A DNA stretch of 64,000 nt, taken from positions 26,895 through 90,894 of the forward strand of contig CALYQD010000011.1 in NCBI GenBank assembly GCA_945280365.1, read 5' to 3'. The stretch comes from an uncultured Apibacter sp. (GTDB taxonomy: Bacteria > Bacteroidota > Bacteroidia > Flavobacteriales > Weeksellaceae). The position numbers and the translations under genes were made by a program. How positions within the stretch are numbered: the first letter of the stretch is position 1; each line of letters starts with the position of its first letter. Positions 49,066 through 58,503 of the stretch are shown piece by piece. Under the pieces are notes generated by a model. That model saw only the letters and a list, made by a program, of their open reading frames with translations. It did no database searches and was not told the origin of the DNA.

Positions 49066-49935
49066 TTAATCGACTTTATCTATTCGTATAGCCCTAAAAT
49101 AAGGTTTACCTGTGGCGAATTCATTAAAATCTCCGTCAACAAATACTACCGTATTATTCCATATACTGGTACTGGCATAAGCATCAATAGTCATAGTTTG
49201 ATTCTTTTCTACTTTAACGATATGAGTTAGCTGAGGTGTACTAGCACAAGCCCCGGTACGTTCCGGTGCAGTTCCGACCAAAGTTAAAACCGATTTCTTA
49301 TAATCAGTTTCATCCCTGTTATGTAATAGGGTCCATATATACTGATCCCATCCACTTATTTTACCACACCCTTCTCTAAAATTAGATCCGGTTCCTGCTG
49401 TAGTTCGAGTGGCATACTTAAGCTGAACCAACCAGGTACCTTCCGTAAGTACTACCGGCTTGGTTGAAATCTTAGCTGCCGGGGATTTTCCGACGGGTAA
49501 ACTAGGATCACCGGGAATAACGGGTTCCCTACTTGCTAAATTCGGACCTCCGTTTGTTGAGGTAGCGTCAAGCCTAACATGTATTTGTACTATTTCACCT
49601 TCTTTTATTTCAGGCATTGGACGATTAGAAATTACAAAATTTCCTTTTTCATCAGATCCTATAATTTTTCCCCTTTGAATAGTTCCTTGAGGAGTAACCC
49701 GTAGCCCTTTTCCACGTATACCTATAATTTCCAATTTTGATTGGGGAGTACGGGTACCAATACCCACGTTTCCATTTCCATCAATTACAAAATCGTCTTC
49801 AGCATTATTGTATTTCCCATCGATATGGAAAACCCCTTGAGGTTCTTCGGTGTTTATCCCCACTCTTTGGGTTTGAGAGAAAGAACAAACGGAAATTACC
49901 CCGAGTAATGAACATAATAAAACTTTCTTTTTCAT
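49066..49935 (-). CDS. Secreted flavobacterial protein, paralogue 1 of 3
   Basis: 289 residues with signal peptide (MKKKVLLCSLLGVISVCSFS). The mature part starts VGINTEEPQGVFHIDGKY, then GNVGIGTRTPQSKLEI, then a beta-rich domain (GTWLVQLKYATR, QYIWTLLHN) and the end YFRAIRIDKVD. It is first of the three-gene operon. No T9SS sorting domain or lipobox is seen, so the secretion route beyond Sec is unclear. Confidence 0.75.
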   Translation of the reverse strand: MKKKVLLCSLLGVISVCSFSQTQRVGINTEEPQGVFHIDGKYNNAEDDFVIDGNGNVGIGTRTPQSKLEIIGIRGKGLRVTPQGTIQRGKIIGSDEKGNFVISNRPMPEIKEGEIVQIHVRLDATSTNGGPNLASREPVIPGDPSLPVGKSPAAKISTKPVVLTEGTWLVQLKYATRTTAGTGSNFREGCGKISGWDQYIWTLLHNRDETDYKKSVLTLVGTAPERTGACASTPQLTHIVKVEKNQTMTIDAYASTSIWNNTVVFVDGDFNEFATGKPYFRAIRIDKVD

Positions 49936-50715
49936 AATGAATTATTAATTAACATATTAACACTTACTTGATCTTCTATTTTTAATATTAAAAAATCAAT
50001 TCTTTTTTTTAATGACCATTTTTTTTATTTCATTATAAAAATTAAGTACCTGTAAGGCATAAAAAAATAGATGAACACTTAATTTTTAAAATTTAAAACA
50101 CTTAAACACTAACTTTTATGACGGTAAAGATAAACAAAAAATATATATAATCGTAAAGTTAATATAAGATTATTATATAAAATTTGATATATTTAACCTC
50201 AATTTATTATACAAAAAACACAAACAAGAGCTATCAATACACAAATTACTTATTATATTGTTTTTAAGGAATAAATTAATAAGTATTTTATATATATTAT
50301 ATATTACTTTTTTTATTATTTTTCCATAAATAGATAATTGCATTTAATTTTTATGTAAATATTTATTATTTTTTTCTTTTTAACTCTCCACGCAAAATCT
50401 TTTATTGATTATAAAATTTTTCATCCCTTATACCTTATAAATACTTCCGATAATTTATATAACTTTTATGGATTCAATTGATACGTTGTACATCAAAAAA
50501 TAAATTATTTGAATATTAGTTTTTCTAAAATGCTTATTACAGCTTGATCCTAAAATATCCCAGTAAGTATTTTTTATATTGATAAATAAACAGTTAGCAG
50601 ACTGTTTACATTTATTAGAGCTTCAACTATTAAATAGAAATTAGTTTTAAATATAATTTTATAAGATCAATTTTCTCCTTTTACTTGGAAATATGTATTG
50701 ATACACATTCTTTTA
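49936..50715. other. AT-rich intergenic region
   Basis: 780 bp between the paralogue operon and the small gene at 50716. Very AT-rich with many T-runs. No gene, RNA or clear promoter recognised. Confidence 0.45.
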
Positions 50716-50910
50716 TCAACCCGAAATTTTCTTTTGATATTTTTTTATAAACTTTTCCCTATTATTAATAATAGCTTCTAATGCTTTTAGAACATCTACT
50801 TTCTCTCGAGAGAAACGTGCTCGTACATTTTCAGGAGTTATATTCAATAACTTAGATGCCAAAATATAATCCCCAACTTCTATTTTTCTTTTTATTTGTT
50901 CTGATGTCAT
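50716..50910 (-). CDS. Small conserved-type protein, possible DNA-binding partner of the S24 repressors
   Basis: 64 residues, basic, predicted helical: MTSEQIKRKIEVGDYILASK, then LLNITPENVRARFSREKVDVL. I recall similar short proteins beside phage-type repressors in Flavobacteriia but cannot name a family. It is transcribed divergently from the first S24 gene across a perfect palindrome, the arrangement of a Cro-like or accessory regulator. No enzyme motif. Confidence 0.6.
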   Translation of the reverse strand: MTSEQIKRKIEVGDYILASKLLNITPENVRARFSREKVDVLKALEAIINNREKFIKKYQKKISG

Positions 50911-50929
50911 AACAATACTATATTTTTTG

Positions 50930-50960
50930 ATATATTTGCTTTATCTGAAAGCAAATATAT
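50930..50960. promoter_or_regulatory. Palindromic operator / divergent -7 boxes
   Basis: ATATATTTGCTTT, ATCTG, AAAGCAAATATAT: perfect 13-bp arms with a 5-bp centre. TATATTTG, a -7 element, occurs in both arms on opposite strands (50931-50938 plus; 50959-50952 minus). A repressor bound here would cover both promoters. Confidence 0.65.
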
Positions 50961-51019
50961 ATACATTTTGTTTATTTTAAAATTATTTTACACTAAATGT
51001 ATATTTTTTTATATTAAAC

Positions 51020-51712
51020 ATGAATACCGTTACCATTCTAAACGAGATTAAAAAATATTACGGATTTACTAAAGATTCTCAATTAGCTAAGCATTTAGGA
51101 ATATCTTCCCAAATATTATATAATTGGAAAATGCGAAATTCATACAATATTAAGCTCATATATACAAAATGTGAAGTTTTTAACTACGAATGGTTATTAA
51201 ACGGAGCTGGCCCTATGTTAAAAAAAGATATTGCTAATGAGGCAAATAGTAATCTACCTATAACCGAGGAATCTAAGTATAGTTTTCAAAAAGGTAAAAA
51301 GAATTACTTGCCTTTGTATAATTTAGATAATACCGGAAATCTAAAAAATATTTTAACTAGAAGCCTAGATCAAAAATTTATTATTGATTTTATTAAAATC
51401 CCAGATTTAGCTGATTGCGATGGCGCTACTTATGTTAAGGGTAATTCTATGGCACCTATTATTAAAAGCGGAGATATTATCATTTTTAAGACTATTTCAT
51501 TTAACGATATAATATGGGGAGAGCTTTACTTAATTGAATTTAGTATGGACGATCGCTCATTTTATATTCTAATAAAATATATTCAAAAATCTGCTAAAGG
51601 AGAAAAATTTGTTACACTTACCGGAGTAAACCCTAATCATTCTCCCCAGGATATTCCTATTTCAAAAATAAACGCTATTGCCTTTATCCGAGCTAGCATA
51701 CGAAAATTTTAA
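51020..51712 (+). CDS. Phage-repressor-like regulator, HTH + S24 domain, copy 1
   Basis: 230 residues. N-terminal CI-type HTH (LAKHLGISSQILYNWKMRN, then EWLLNGAGPML). C-terminal S24/LexA-like domain with serine in YVKGNSMAPIIKSGD (S143) and candidate Lys in LIKYIQKS (K186). No obvious Ala-Gly cleavage site lies in the linker. It probably represses its own promoter via the palindrome upstream. It may be a phage remnant or a domesticated stress regulator; no phage structural genes are nearby. Confidence 0.85.
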   Translation: MNTVTILNEIKKYYGFTKDSQLAKHLGISSQILYNWKMRNSYNIKLIYTKCEVFNYEWLLNGAGPMLKKDIANEANSNLPITEESKYSFQKGKKNYLPLYNLDNTGNLKNILTRSLDQKFIIDFIKIPDLADCDGATYVKGNSMAPIIKSGDIIIFKTISFNDIIWGELYLIEFSMDDRSFYILIKYIQKSAKGEKFVTLTGVNPNHSPQDIPISKINAIAFIRASIRKF

Positions 51713-51775
51713 AGGTTTATATTTTTTCTTTTAAAGACTTTGCATCTTATGCTTTTTTTATTAAATTATGTACGC

Positions 51776-51832
51776 TTGTTGTGACAAAATGATATTTTTT
51801 TGATATATTTGCCTAAAAATTAGCCTAATATA
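51776..51832 (+). promoter_or_regulatory. Promoter/operator of S24 copy 2
   Basis: TTG near 51776-51781, then TATATTTG (51804-51811), inside an imperfect dyad ATATTTGCCTA-AAAAT-TAGCCTAATAT. The stretch TTTTTTGATATATTTGC is shared with the region before copy 1. Confidence 0.5.
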
Positions 51833-51887
51833 TAAACGAGGTATTTATATAAATTTTATTTGATCTTTTATTTATAACTAACAAGCC

Positions 51888-52577
51888 ATGAAAAAATCAA
51901 CAATTTTGAGCAAGATTAAACTATTTTATGGATTTAAAAAAGATTCTGATTTGGCCAGATATCTTGGAATTTCTCCTCAAACGTTCTCTAATTGGAAAAA
52001 AAGAAATACTTACGACTCTTTACTACTTCATACAAAATGTCCCGAAATAAACTTAGAATGGCTATTAACAGGAGAAGGCCAGATGTTGAAATCATCTGCT
52101 TTAGATAAAGACTTCCCTATTTCTATCCTGGAAGATCCATTGCTTAAATTACAAGAAAGAAATAATTTTAATATACCCCTATACAATCTAGATTCTAATG
52201 GTGGTTTTAAAAATATAATCCTAAAAAAATCAGTAAACACAATTATCTCAAACTTCTTAAAAATACCTAACCTATCTGATTGTGATGGAGCAATTTATAT
52301 AAATGGAGAATCTATGCTCCCTTTATTGAAAAACGGAGATATAATTATTTTTAAAAATGTATCTGTAGATAATTTGTTTTGGGGAGAATTATATGTTATA
52401 GAGGTTGCATTAAGCGAAGATTCCAATCATACTTTTATAAGACACATTCAAAAGTCCAATTTAGGTAAAGGATACATTAAGCTTGTGAGCTCTAACCCTA
52501 TATACGAACCTAAAGATGTTGCTATAAATAAGGTAAATGCTCTTGGTATGATACGAGCGAGTATTAGATATCATTAA
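51888..52577 (+). CDS. Phage-repressor-like regulator, HTH + S24 domain, copy 2
   Basis: 229 residues, a paralogue of copy 1 in the same orientation. HTH: LARYLGISPQTFSNWKKRN, then EWLLTGEGQML. S24 domain: INGESMLPLLKNGD with S142. The residue aligned with copy 1 K186 is Arg (FIRHIQKS, R185), so self-cleavage may be lost. It has its own upstream promoter-like element with a related dyad. The two copies probably arose by tandem duplication and may bind related operators. Confidence 0.85.
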   Translation: MKKSTILSKIKLFYGFKKDSDLARYLGISPQTFSNWKKRNTYDSLLLHTKCPEINLEWLLTGEGQMLKSSALDKDFPISILEDPLLKLQERNNFNIPLYNLDSNGGFKNIILKKSVNTIISNFLKIPNLSDCDGAIYINGESMLPLLKNGDIIIFKNVSVDNLFWGELYVIEVALSEDSNHTFIRHIQKSNLGKGYIKLVSSNPIYEPKDVAINKVNALGMIRASIRYH

Positions 52578-52911
52578 TGGTTGAGAAAACTATAAACTAT
52601 TTTCTTTATAAACTATTACAGCTTAATATGAAAAAATTTTGATCACTTTACGGAGAAAATGTAACCGGATTACTTTCAATTATATTATTTTAAATATATC
52701 ATCTAAATATAATAATACTTCTAAAAAAGCTTTATACTAAAAAATCAAGACATTATGTCTTTTATTTCAATTTAAATCACTAAAAATAAGACATTTTGTC
52801 ATTATTTGAGTATTTTTTACTTACATTTTGATCAATTAACTGCATGAATATCTTATTACTCAATTTGGTTTATATTTTGCTAAGGTTAAAAACGTAAGAG
52901 ATTAAAAAATT
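52578..52911. other. clpB upstream region
   Basis: 334 bp with no gene. It holds two copies of a dyad (52747-52761 and 52788-52802) and promoter-like TACATTTTG and TATATTTTG stretches closer to clpB. Confidence 0.5.
52747..52802. promoter_or_regulatory. Twin dyads upstream of clpB
   Basis: AAGACAT-T-ATGTCTT (52747-52761, perfect) and AAGACATTTTGTCAT (52788-52802, near-perfect), 41 bp apart, roughly four helical turns. A candidate operator pair for a stress repressor or activator. Confidence 0.5.
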
Positions 52912-55539
52912 ATGGATTTTAATAAATTAACCATCAAATCACAACAAGCCTTGCAAGAATCTCAAGTTATTGCCCAAGGTTTAGAAAACCAGGCTATAGA
53001 GCCTGCACATTTGCTTAAAGCTTTATTGGAAAGTGAGGCAAGCGTGATAACTTTCATTTTAAAAAAACAGAATTCAAATTTAGCATATATAAATTCCGAA
53101 CTTCAATCAATACTCAATTCTTTACCTAAGGTTAGTGGAGGACAGCTCTATCTTTCACAAAACTCAAATAAGGCTTTAAATGAGGCCCAATTGGAAGCCA
53201 CCAAGATGAAAGATGAGTTTATAAGTTTGGAACATATTTTTTTAGGACTACTTTCCGTTAATGATAAAACCTCACAATTATTAAAAAAACAAGGGGTAAC
53301 TAAAGAAGGAGTTCTAAAAGCCATTGAAGAAATTAGAAAAGGTGAAAGAGTTACCTCTCAATCGGCTGAAGATACATACAATTCATTAAACAAATATGCC
53401 AGAAACCTTAATGAATTAGCACAAGAGGGTAAACTTGATCCTGTCATTGGTAGAGACGATGAAATAAGAAGAGTTTTACAAATTCTTTCTCGTAGAACTA
53501 AAAATAATCCAATATTGATTGGTGAACCCGGCGTTGGGAAAACGGCCATTGCCGAAGGTATCGCTCACCGTATTATTAATGGAGATGTTCCTGAAAATTT
53601 AAAGGATAAAACTATTTTCTCTTTGGATATGGGAGCATTGATTGCCGGAGCTAAATACAAAGGAGAATTCGAAGAACGTTTAAAAGCTGTAGTCAAAGAA
53701 GTGACGGCTTCTAATGGAACTATCATTCTTTTTATAGATGAAATCCATACATTGGTGGGCGCCGGAGGTGGTGAGGGAGCCATGGATGCTGCCAACATTT
53801 TAAAACCTGCATTAGCACGAGGTGAACTTCGTTCTATAGGAGCTACTACTTTAAACGAATATCAAAAATATTTTGAGAAAGATAAGGCCTTGGAAAGGCG
53901 TTTCCAAAAAGTAATGGTCGAAGAACCTGATGTAGACGATGCTATAGCCATTTTACGAGGTATCCGAGAAAAATATGAAGCACACCATAAGGTACGTATT
54001 AAGGATGAAGCCGTGATTGCTGCTGTAGAACTTTCCAATCGTTATATTTCAGATCGTTTTTTACCCGACAAAGCTATTGACTTAATGGATGAAGCTTCTG
54101 CTAAACTTCGTATGGAGATGAATTCCAAGCCTGAAGAGCTGGATGTGCTCGATCGTAGAAAAATGCAACTGGAAATTGAATTAGAAGCAGTAAAAAGGGA
54201 AGCCGAAAGCCCTACTTCAAATGAGAGCATTAAACAAGCTAATGAAAAAAGGTTAGAAAATGTTAAGGAAGAATTATCCCAGCTTAATGAAAAAAGAAAT
54301 GAATTGAGTGCTTCTTGGAAGTCTGAAAAAGAAAGAGCGGATAAAGTACAGGAAATTCGTAAAAATATTGAAGAATTTAAACTTGAGGCTGAAAGAGCGG
54401 AACGTTCGGGAGATTATGGAAAAGTAGCCGAGCTTCGATATGGAAAAATAAAGGAACAAGAAGCAGCATTAGCTAAGGCTGAAGAAGAATTATCCGATGA
54501 CCGACCAAGATTGATAAAGGAAGAAGTAAATTCTGAAGACATTGCTGATGTTGTAGCAAAATGGACTGGAATTCCGGTTACTAGGCTTGTACAAAGTGAA
54601 CGTGAAAAATTATTAAATCTGGAATCGGTACTTCATAAAAGAGTAGTTGGACAAGAAGAGGCTATTGAAGCTGTAGCAGATGCAATTCGTAGAAACAGAG
54701 CCGGTTTGAATGATGAAAGAAAACCCATTGGATCTTTTCTATTTTTAGGAACAACGGGAGTAGGTAAAACCGAATTAGCAAAAGCCTTGGCTGAATTTTT
54801 ATTTGATGATGAAAATTCTATGACTCGAATAGACATGAGTGAATACCAGGAAAAACATTCTGTGAGCAGATTAGTGGGGGCCCCTCCGGGATATGTGGGA
54901 TATGACGAAGGTGGACAATTAACCGAAGCTGTAAGAAGAAGACCATATTCAGTGATCTTACTGGATGAAATTGAAAAAGCGCATCCCGATGTATTTAATA
55001 TTTTATTACAAGTATTAGATGATGGAAGACTTACCGACAATAAAGGAAGAACGGTTAATTTTAAAAACTCCATTATTGTGATGACCTCTAATTTAGGTTC
55101 TCACTTAATTCAAGAAAATTTTGAAAAATTAGAAGGTGATAATTATAAAGAAATTCTGGAATTAACCAAGCAACAAGTATTTGAATTGTTGCGAAAAACT
55201 TTGCGCCCTGAATTTTTAAACCGAATTGACGAAACTATCGTATTTAAACCTTTGAATAAAAATGAAATTCGAAATATCATAGATATACAATTAGATTCAC
55301 TCAACAAAATATTGGACAAGAAGGGAATTCACATGAGCATGACTGATGAAGCTAAAGATTATATTATGAGTAAAGGATACGATCCCAGCTTTGGAGCCAG
55401 ACCACTGAAACGTTTAATTCAGCATGAAATCTTAAATCAATTATCAAAAGAAATCCTTGGGGGTAAAATAAACGAAAACGATTCTATCATTGCAGATTAT
55501 TTTCCAGAAACCGGTCTTGTTTTTAGGAGAGAAAATTAA
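52912..55539 (+). CDS. clpB: ATP-dependent disaggregase ClpB
   Basis: 875 residues: N-domain repeats (about 1-145), NBD1 with Walker A GEPGVGKTAI, the ClpB-specific coiled-coil M domain (about 405-525), and NBD2 with GTTGVGKTELAKAL and Walker B VILLDEIEKAHPD. With DnaK it rescues aggregated proteins after heat stress. The M domain separates it from ClpA and ClpC. It is monocistronic, with twin dyads upstream. Confidence 0.97.
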   Translation: MDFNKLTIKSQQALQESQVIAQGLENQAIEPAHLLKALLESEASVITFILKKQNSNLAYINSELQSILNSLPKVSGGQLYLSQNSNKALNEAQLEATKMKDEFISLEHIFLGLLSVNDKTSQLLKKQGVTKEGVLKAIEEIRKGERVTSQSAEDTYNSLNKYARNLNELAQEGKLDPVIGRDDEIRRVLQILSRRTKNNPILIGEPGVGKTAIAEGIAHRIINGDVPENLKDKTIFSLDMGALIAGAKYKGEFEERLKAVVKEVTASNGTIILFIDEIHTLVGAGGGEGAMDAANILKPALARGELRSIGATTLNEYQKYFEKDKALERRFQKVMVEEPDVDDAIAILRGIREKYEAHHKVRIKDEAVIAAVELSNRYISDRFLPDKAIDLMDEASAKLRMEMNSKPEELDVLDRRKMQLEIELEAVKREAESPTSNESIKQANEKRLENVKEELSQLNEKRNELSASWKSEKERADKVQEIRKNIEEFKLEAERAERSGDYGKVAELRYGKIKEQEAALAKAEEELSDDRPRLIKEEVNSEDIADVVAKWTGIPVTRLVQSEREKLLNLESVLHKRVVGQEEAIEAVADAIRRNRAGLNDERKPIGSFLFLGTTGVGKTELAKALAEFLFDDENSMTRIDMSEYQEKHSVSRLVGAPPGYVGYDEGGQLTEAVRRRPYSVILLDEIEKAHPDVFNILLQVLDDGRLTDNKGRTVNFKNSIIVMTSNLGSHLIQENFEKLEGDNYKEILELTKQQVFELLRKTLRPEFLNRIDETIVFKPLNKNEIRNIIDIQLDSLNKILDKKGIHMSMTDEAKDYIMSKGYDPSFGARPLKRLIQHEILNQLSKEILGGKINENDSIIADYFPETGLVFRREN

Positions 55540-55568
55540 AAGATAACCATTTGTTGATATTTTATATT

Positions 55569-55600
55569 AGGGTATGTTTTTCACATGCCCTTATTTATTT
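55569..55600 (+). terminator. Terminator after clpB
   Basis: AGGGTATG / CATGCCCT stem with one G-U pair (55569-55591) followed by a T-rich stretch. Confidence 0.75.
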
Positions 55601-55983
55601 CTATATTCTAGGTATAAATAAAGCTTTTATTCATTTTCATCAAATTTATATAGCATTGCATTAAGAATAATTAAAGTATTGAAAAACTGTTATCAATTGT
55701 ATTTATTGAATTTCATATACAAAAATGTAGTCGCTTTTTTTTAAATTGAGAAATCAAGGTTAAAAAATAAATTTTAAAATTTAAATAATGCATCCAAGTT
55801 ATATTAAAATCACAACATATTTATCTTATGGTCATAAGAATACATTAGGATTATTTATATAAAATTATATTATTACATACCATTGTAAATTAAAAGAAAT
55901 ATTATAAAAAATGTTTTAACTTAAATTTGTAACAAAATATATAATCATTCTACTTATAAGATTGAAAATTCATTTAAATAAGA
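55601..55983. other. AT-rich intergenic region
   Basis: Nothing recognisable apart from a possible -7 box TAAATTTG (55922-55929) before the TolC gene. Confidence 0.4.
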
Positions 55984-57849
55984 ATGAAAATAAACAATAA
56001 TATAATCGCTTTTTTCATAGTTGGATTTGTCTCAGCGCAAAAAGTATGGTCTTTTAATGATTGTTTATCTTATGCTAGAGAAAACAATTTGCAAGTGCTT
56101 GCATCAAAACTAAATGAACAAGTTCAAGAAAGTAATTTAAAAATTGCCAAGAAAGAAAAGCTTCCAGATCTTAAAGGGACCATAACTAACGGGATAACCT
56201 TTGGACCTTTAGCTACACAGAAAGTACACCAAGATGGTATGGATTTCAATATCGACTCCTATTATAAATATACAGAAGGATACCAAAACAATCTTGCATT
56301 AGAATCATCCATATTACTTTATAATAATAGACGATTACGATTAACTGAGGAGAAAAATTCATTTTTAGTACAACAAAATCATTATACTACAGAAAAAATT
56401 AAAAACGATATTTCTTTACAGCTAGTAGGAAATTATTTAACTGTATTGCTTAATAAAGAGCTTTTGGGGGTCCAAGCCAATTCAATGGACACTCAAAAAC
56501 AAGACAAAGACAGGAATGAAAAGTTATTTAAAGCCGGTAGCATTCCTTTAAGCACTTTGTATGAATCAAGATCAAATTTGGCTAATGCTAAGCAAACCTA
56601 TGAAAATGCCAAGATAGAGGTAGACCGATCACTTATGGTCTTAGCTATGTTGCTTCAAAAAGATTATAGAGATTTTCAAATTGAAGATGTTAAAGTATCT
56701 GATGATATAGGTATGCCTCTCATTAATATGGATGATGTAATAAATTATGCATTTAACAATCAACCGGTTATAAAATCTGCTGAAATAGCTGTTGAATCAG
56801 CAAAGAAAGATATAGACATTGCAAAAACCGAATTTTACCCTTCTATAACAGGTGGATATAAAGTGAGCACATTTTATCAAGATTATTTTGATAGATCCAG
56901 TAAATCCCTAGATGATCAATGGTACGATAATCACTCACAAATGCTATCTGTGGGATTAAATATTCCAATATTTAGTAAGGGAACTAATAAGATTAAAGTT
57001 CAGCAATCCAGAATTAATCAGCTTATACAAGAAAATCAACTTGATCAGGAAAAATTAAATTTAAAGCAGAATATACAAACTTCTTATTTTGACGTAAATT
57101 CAGCTTTCCAAACCTTTAATTCAGCTAAGGAACTGGTTTCTTCTACTGAACTCTCTTACGAATTTGCACAAAAAAGCTTCGCAGCCGGAAAAATTAATAT
57201 ATACGATTTAAATACTGCAAGAAATAATTATTATAATGCATTATCTCAAATGCTTCAAGCTAAGTATTCATTCCTATTTAGATTAAAAATTCTAGATTTC
57301 TATATTGGAAAACCATTAGAAATATCATCTAATGAAAATGAAAATTATAATAATTTAACTCCTAGCAAAAAAGCTGTTCAGGCTATCAATGATCTTACAA
57401 CTACTGAAGTAGAAATAAAAAAACCTGAAACACTTAAACCTGCTATTAGTATCCCTGAAAAAAATAATAACAAAAATAGCTCTACCCCAATAAAACCAAC
57501 TAATAAAAAAGTAGAAAAAGCTGCGGATACTAAATCTAAAGAAACAAATACGATTAAAAATGAAGTAAAAGAGACCACTGATAAGACTATTTCTTCTGCT
57601 AACGCTAAGAATAAATCTAAAGAAATAAAAGCTATTCCTTCTAGTAATAAAAATAATACAGCTATCACGACAACTCCTGCATCACCGGCCCAGCCAGTAT
57701 CAAAAAGTGAAGCAGATGCTAAACGTGAAGCCTTAATTAAAGAAAGAAGATTAAAATATAGTCAGGGCGCCAAACCTAAATTCCAAAATGATACAGAAAG
57801 AGAAGCTTTAATCAAGGAAAGAAGAGCTAAACTGAGCAAAGGAATATAA
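55984..57849 (+). CDS. TolC-family outer membrane protein with charged C-terminal extension
   Basis: 621 residues. Signal peptide (about 1-19, ending VSAQ), then two outer membrane efflux protein repeats to about residue 445 (WSFNDCLSYARENNL; IYDLNTARNNYYNALSQML near the end). About 175 residues follow that are not part of the fold: Lys, Thr, Ser and Asn-rich, closing with two copies of REALIKERR followed by KYSQG or AKLSKG. TolC proteins form the outer membrane tunnel of efflux and type I secretion systems, but no pump or adaptor gene is adjacent. The tail would lie in the periplasm. Confidence 0.88.
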   Translation: MKINNNIIAFFIVGFVSAQKVWSFNDCLSYARENNLQVLASKLNEQVQESNLKIAKKEKLPDLKGTITNGITFGPLATQKVHQDGMDFNIDSYYKYTEGYQNNLALESSILLYNNRRLRLTEEKNSFLVQQNHYTTEKIKNDISLQLVGNYLTVLLNKELLGVQANSMDTQKQDKDRNEKLFKAGSIPLSTLYESRSNLANAKQTYENAKIEVDRSLMVLAMLLQKDYRDFQIEDVKVSDDIGMPLINMDDVINYAFNNQPVIKSAEIAVESAKKDIDIAKTEFYPSITGGYKVSTFYQDYFDRSSKSLDDQWYDNHSQMLSVGLNIPIFSKGTNKIKVQQSRINQLIQENQLDQEKLNLKQNIQTSYFDVNSAFQTFNSAKELVSSTELSYEFAQKSFAAGKINIYDLNTARNNYYNALSQMLQAKYSFLFRLKILDFYIGKPLEISSNENENYNNLTPSKKAVQAINDLTTTEVEIKKPETLKPAISIPEKNNNKNSSTPIKPTNKKVEKAADTKSKETNTIKNEVKETTDKTISSANAKNKSKEIKAIPSSNKNNTAITTTPASPAQPVSKSEADAKREALIKERRLKYSQGAKPKFQNDTEREALIKERRAKLSKGI

Positions 57850-57868
57850 TTAATTACATATGAAATAA

Positions 57869-57903
57869 AAAAACCTTTAACAACAAGGTTAAAGGTTTTT
57901 TAT
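57869..57903. terminator. Bidirectional terminator between tolC-like gene and ribE
   Basis: ACCTTTAAC / GTTAAAGGT stem (57873-57896), flanked by A- and T-runs. Confidence 0.88.
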
Positions 57904-57918
57904 TTTAACCATAAACAT

Positions 57919-58503
57919 TTAAATACACTTACCATACAATTTTTGTATGTATTTCCCTATAATATCAAACTCTAAATTTATTTTGTCCCCTACTTTTAAA
58001 AACTTCAAATTGGTATTCTCCCAAGTATAAGGTATAATAGCTACTGAAAATTCATTTTCTTTACTATCCACTACCGTCAAACTAATTCCGTTAACCGTAA
58101 TAGAACCTTTTTCTACAGTTATATTTTCACCATTATAAGTAAAGGTAAGTAAAAAACTTCCTTCTTGATTTTCAATTGATTTCAATTCTCCAACTTGATC
58201 AATATGTCCCTGAACGATATGTCCATCCAATCGATCTGAAACTTTGACACATCTTTCAAGATTAATTATATCTCCGGTTTTAAGTTCTGAAAAATTTGTT
58301 TTTTTTAAAGTCTCTGCAATAGCAGTAACCGTATAGAAATTCGGATGTATATCCACAACAGTAAGACATGCTCCATTATGCGCTATACTTTGATCTATCT
58401 TCAATTCATCAATAAATGATGCGGATATAGATAAAGAAAGATTTTCTCCTTTTTTTTCCAGATTTACAATCTTTCCCGTTTCTTCTACAATACCTGTAAA
58501 CAT
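57919..58503 (-). CDS. ribE: Riboflavin synthase alpha chain
   Basis: 194 residues with the two lumazine-binding repeats: MFTGIVEETGKI and SIAHNGACLTVVDI in the first, GHIVQGHIDQVGEL and ITVNGISLTVVDSKENEFSV in the second. It dismutates two 6,7-dimethyl-8-ribityllumazine molecules to riboflavin. Monocistronic; a likely -7 box (TACTTTTG, minus, 58528-58521) lies just upstream. No FMN riboswitch consensus was seen. Confidence 0.95.
   Translation of the reverse strand: MFTGIVEETGKIVNLEKKGENLSLSISASFIDELKIDQSIAHNGACLTVVDIHPNFYTVTAIAETLKKTNFSELKTGDIINLERCVKVSDRLDGHIVQGHIDQVGELKSIENQEGSFLLTFTYNGENITVEKGSITVNGISLTVVDSKENEFSVAIIPYTWENTNLKFLKVGDKINLEFDIIGKYIQKLYGKCI

Noticed and set aside
50716..52577. 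Idea that this is an intact prophage
   Set aside because: No integrase, terminase, portal, capsid or tail genes lie nearby; lon, clpB and the secreted-protein genes flank it.
54633..55073. Open frame of 146 codons antisense to clpB
   Set aside because: Shadow of the conserved NBD2 coding sequence, Ser-rich as expected for an antisense frame.
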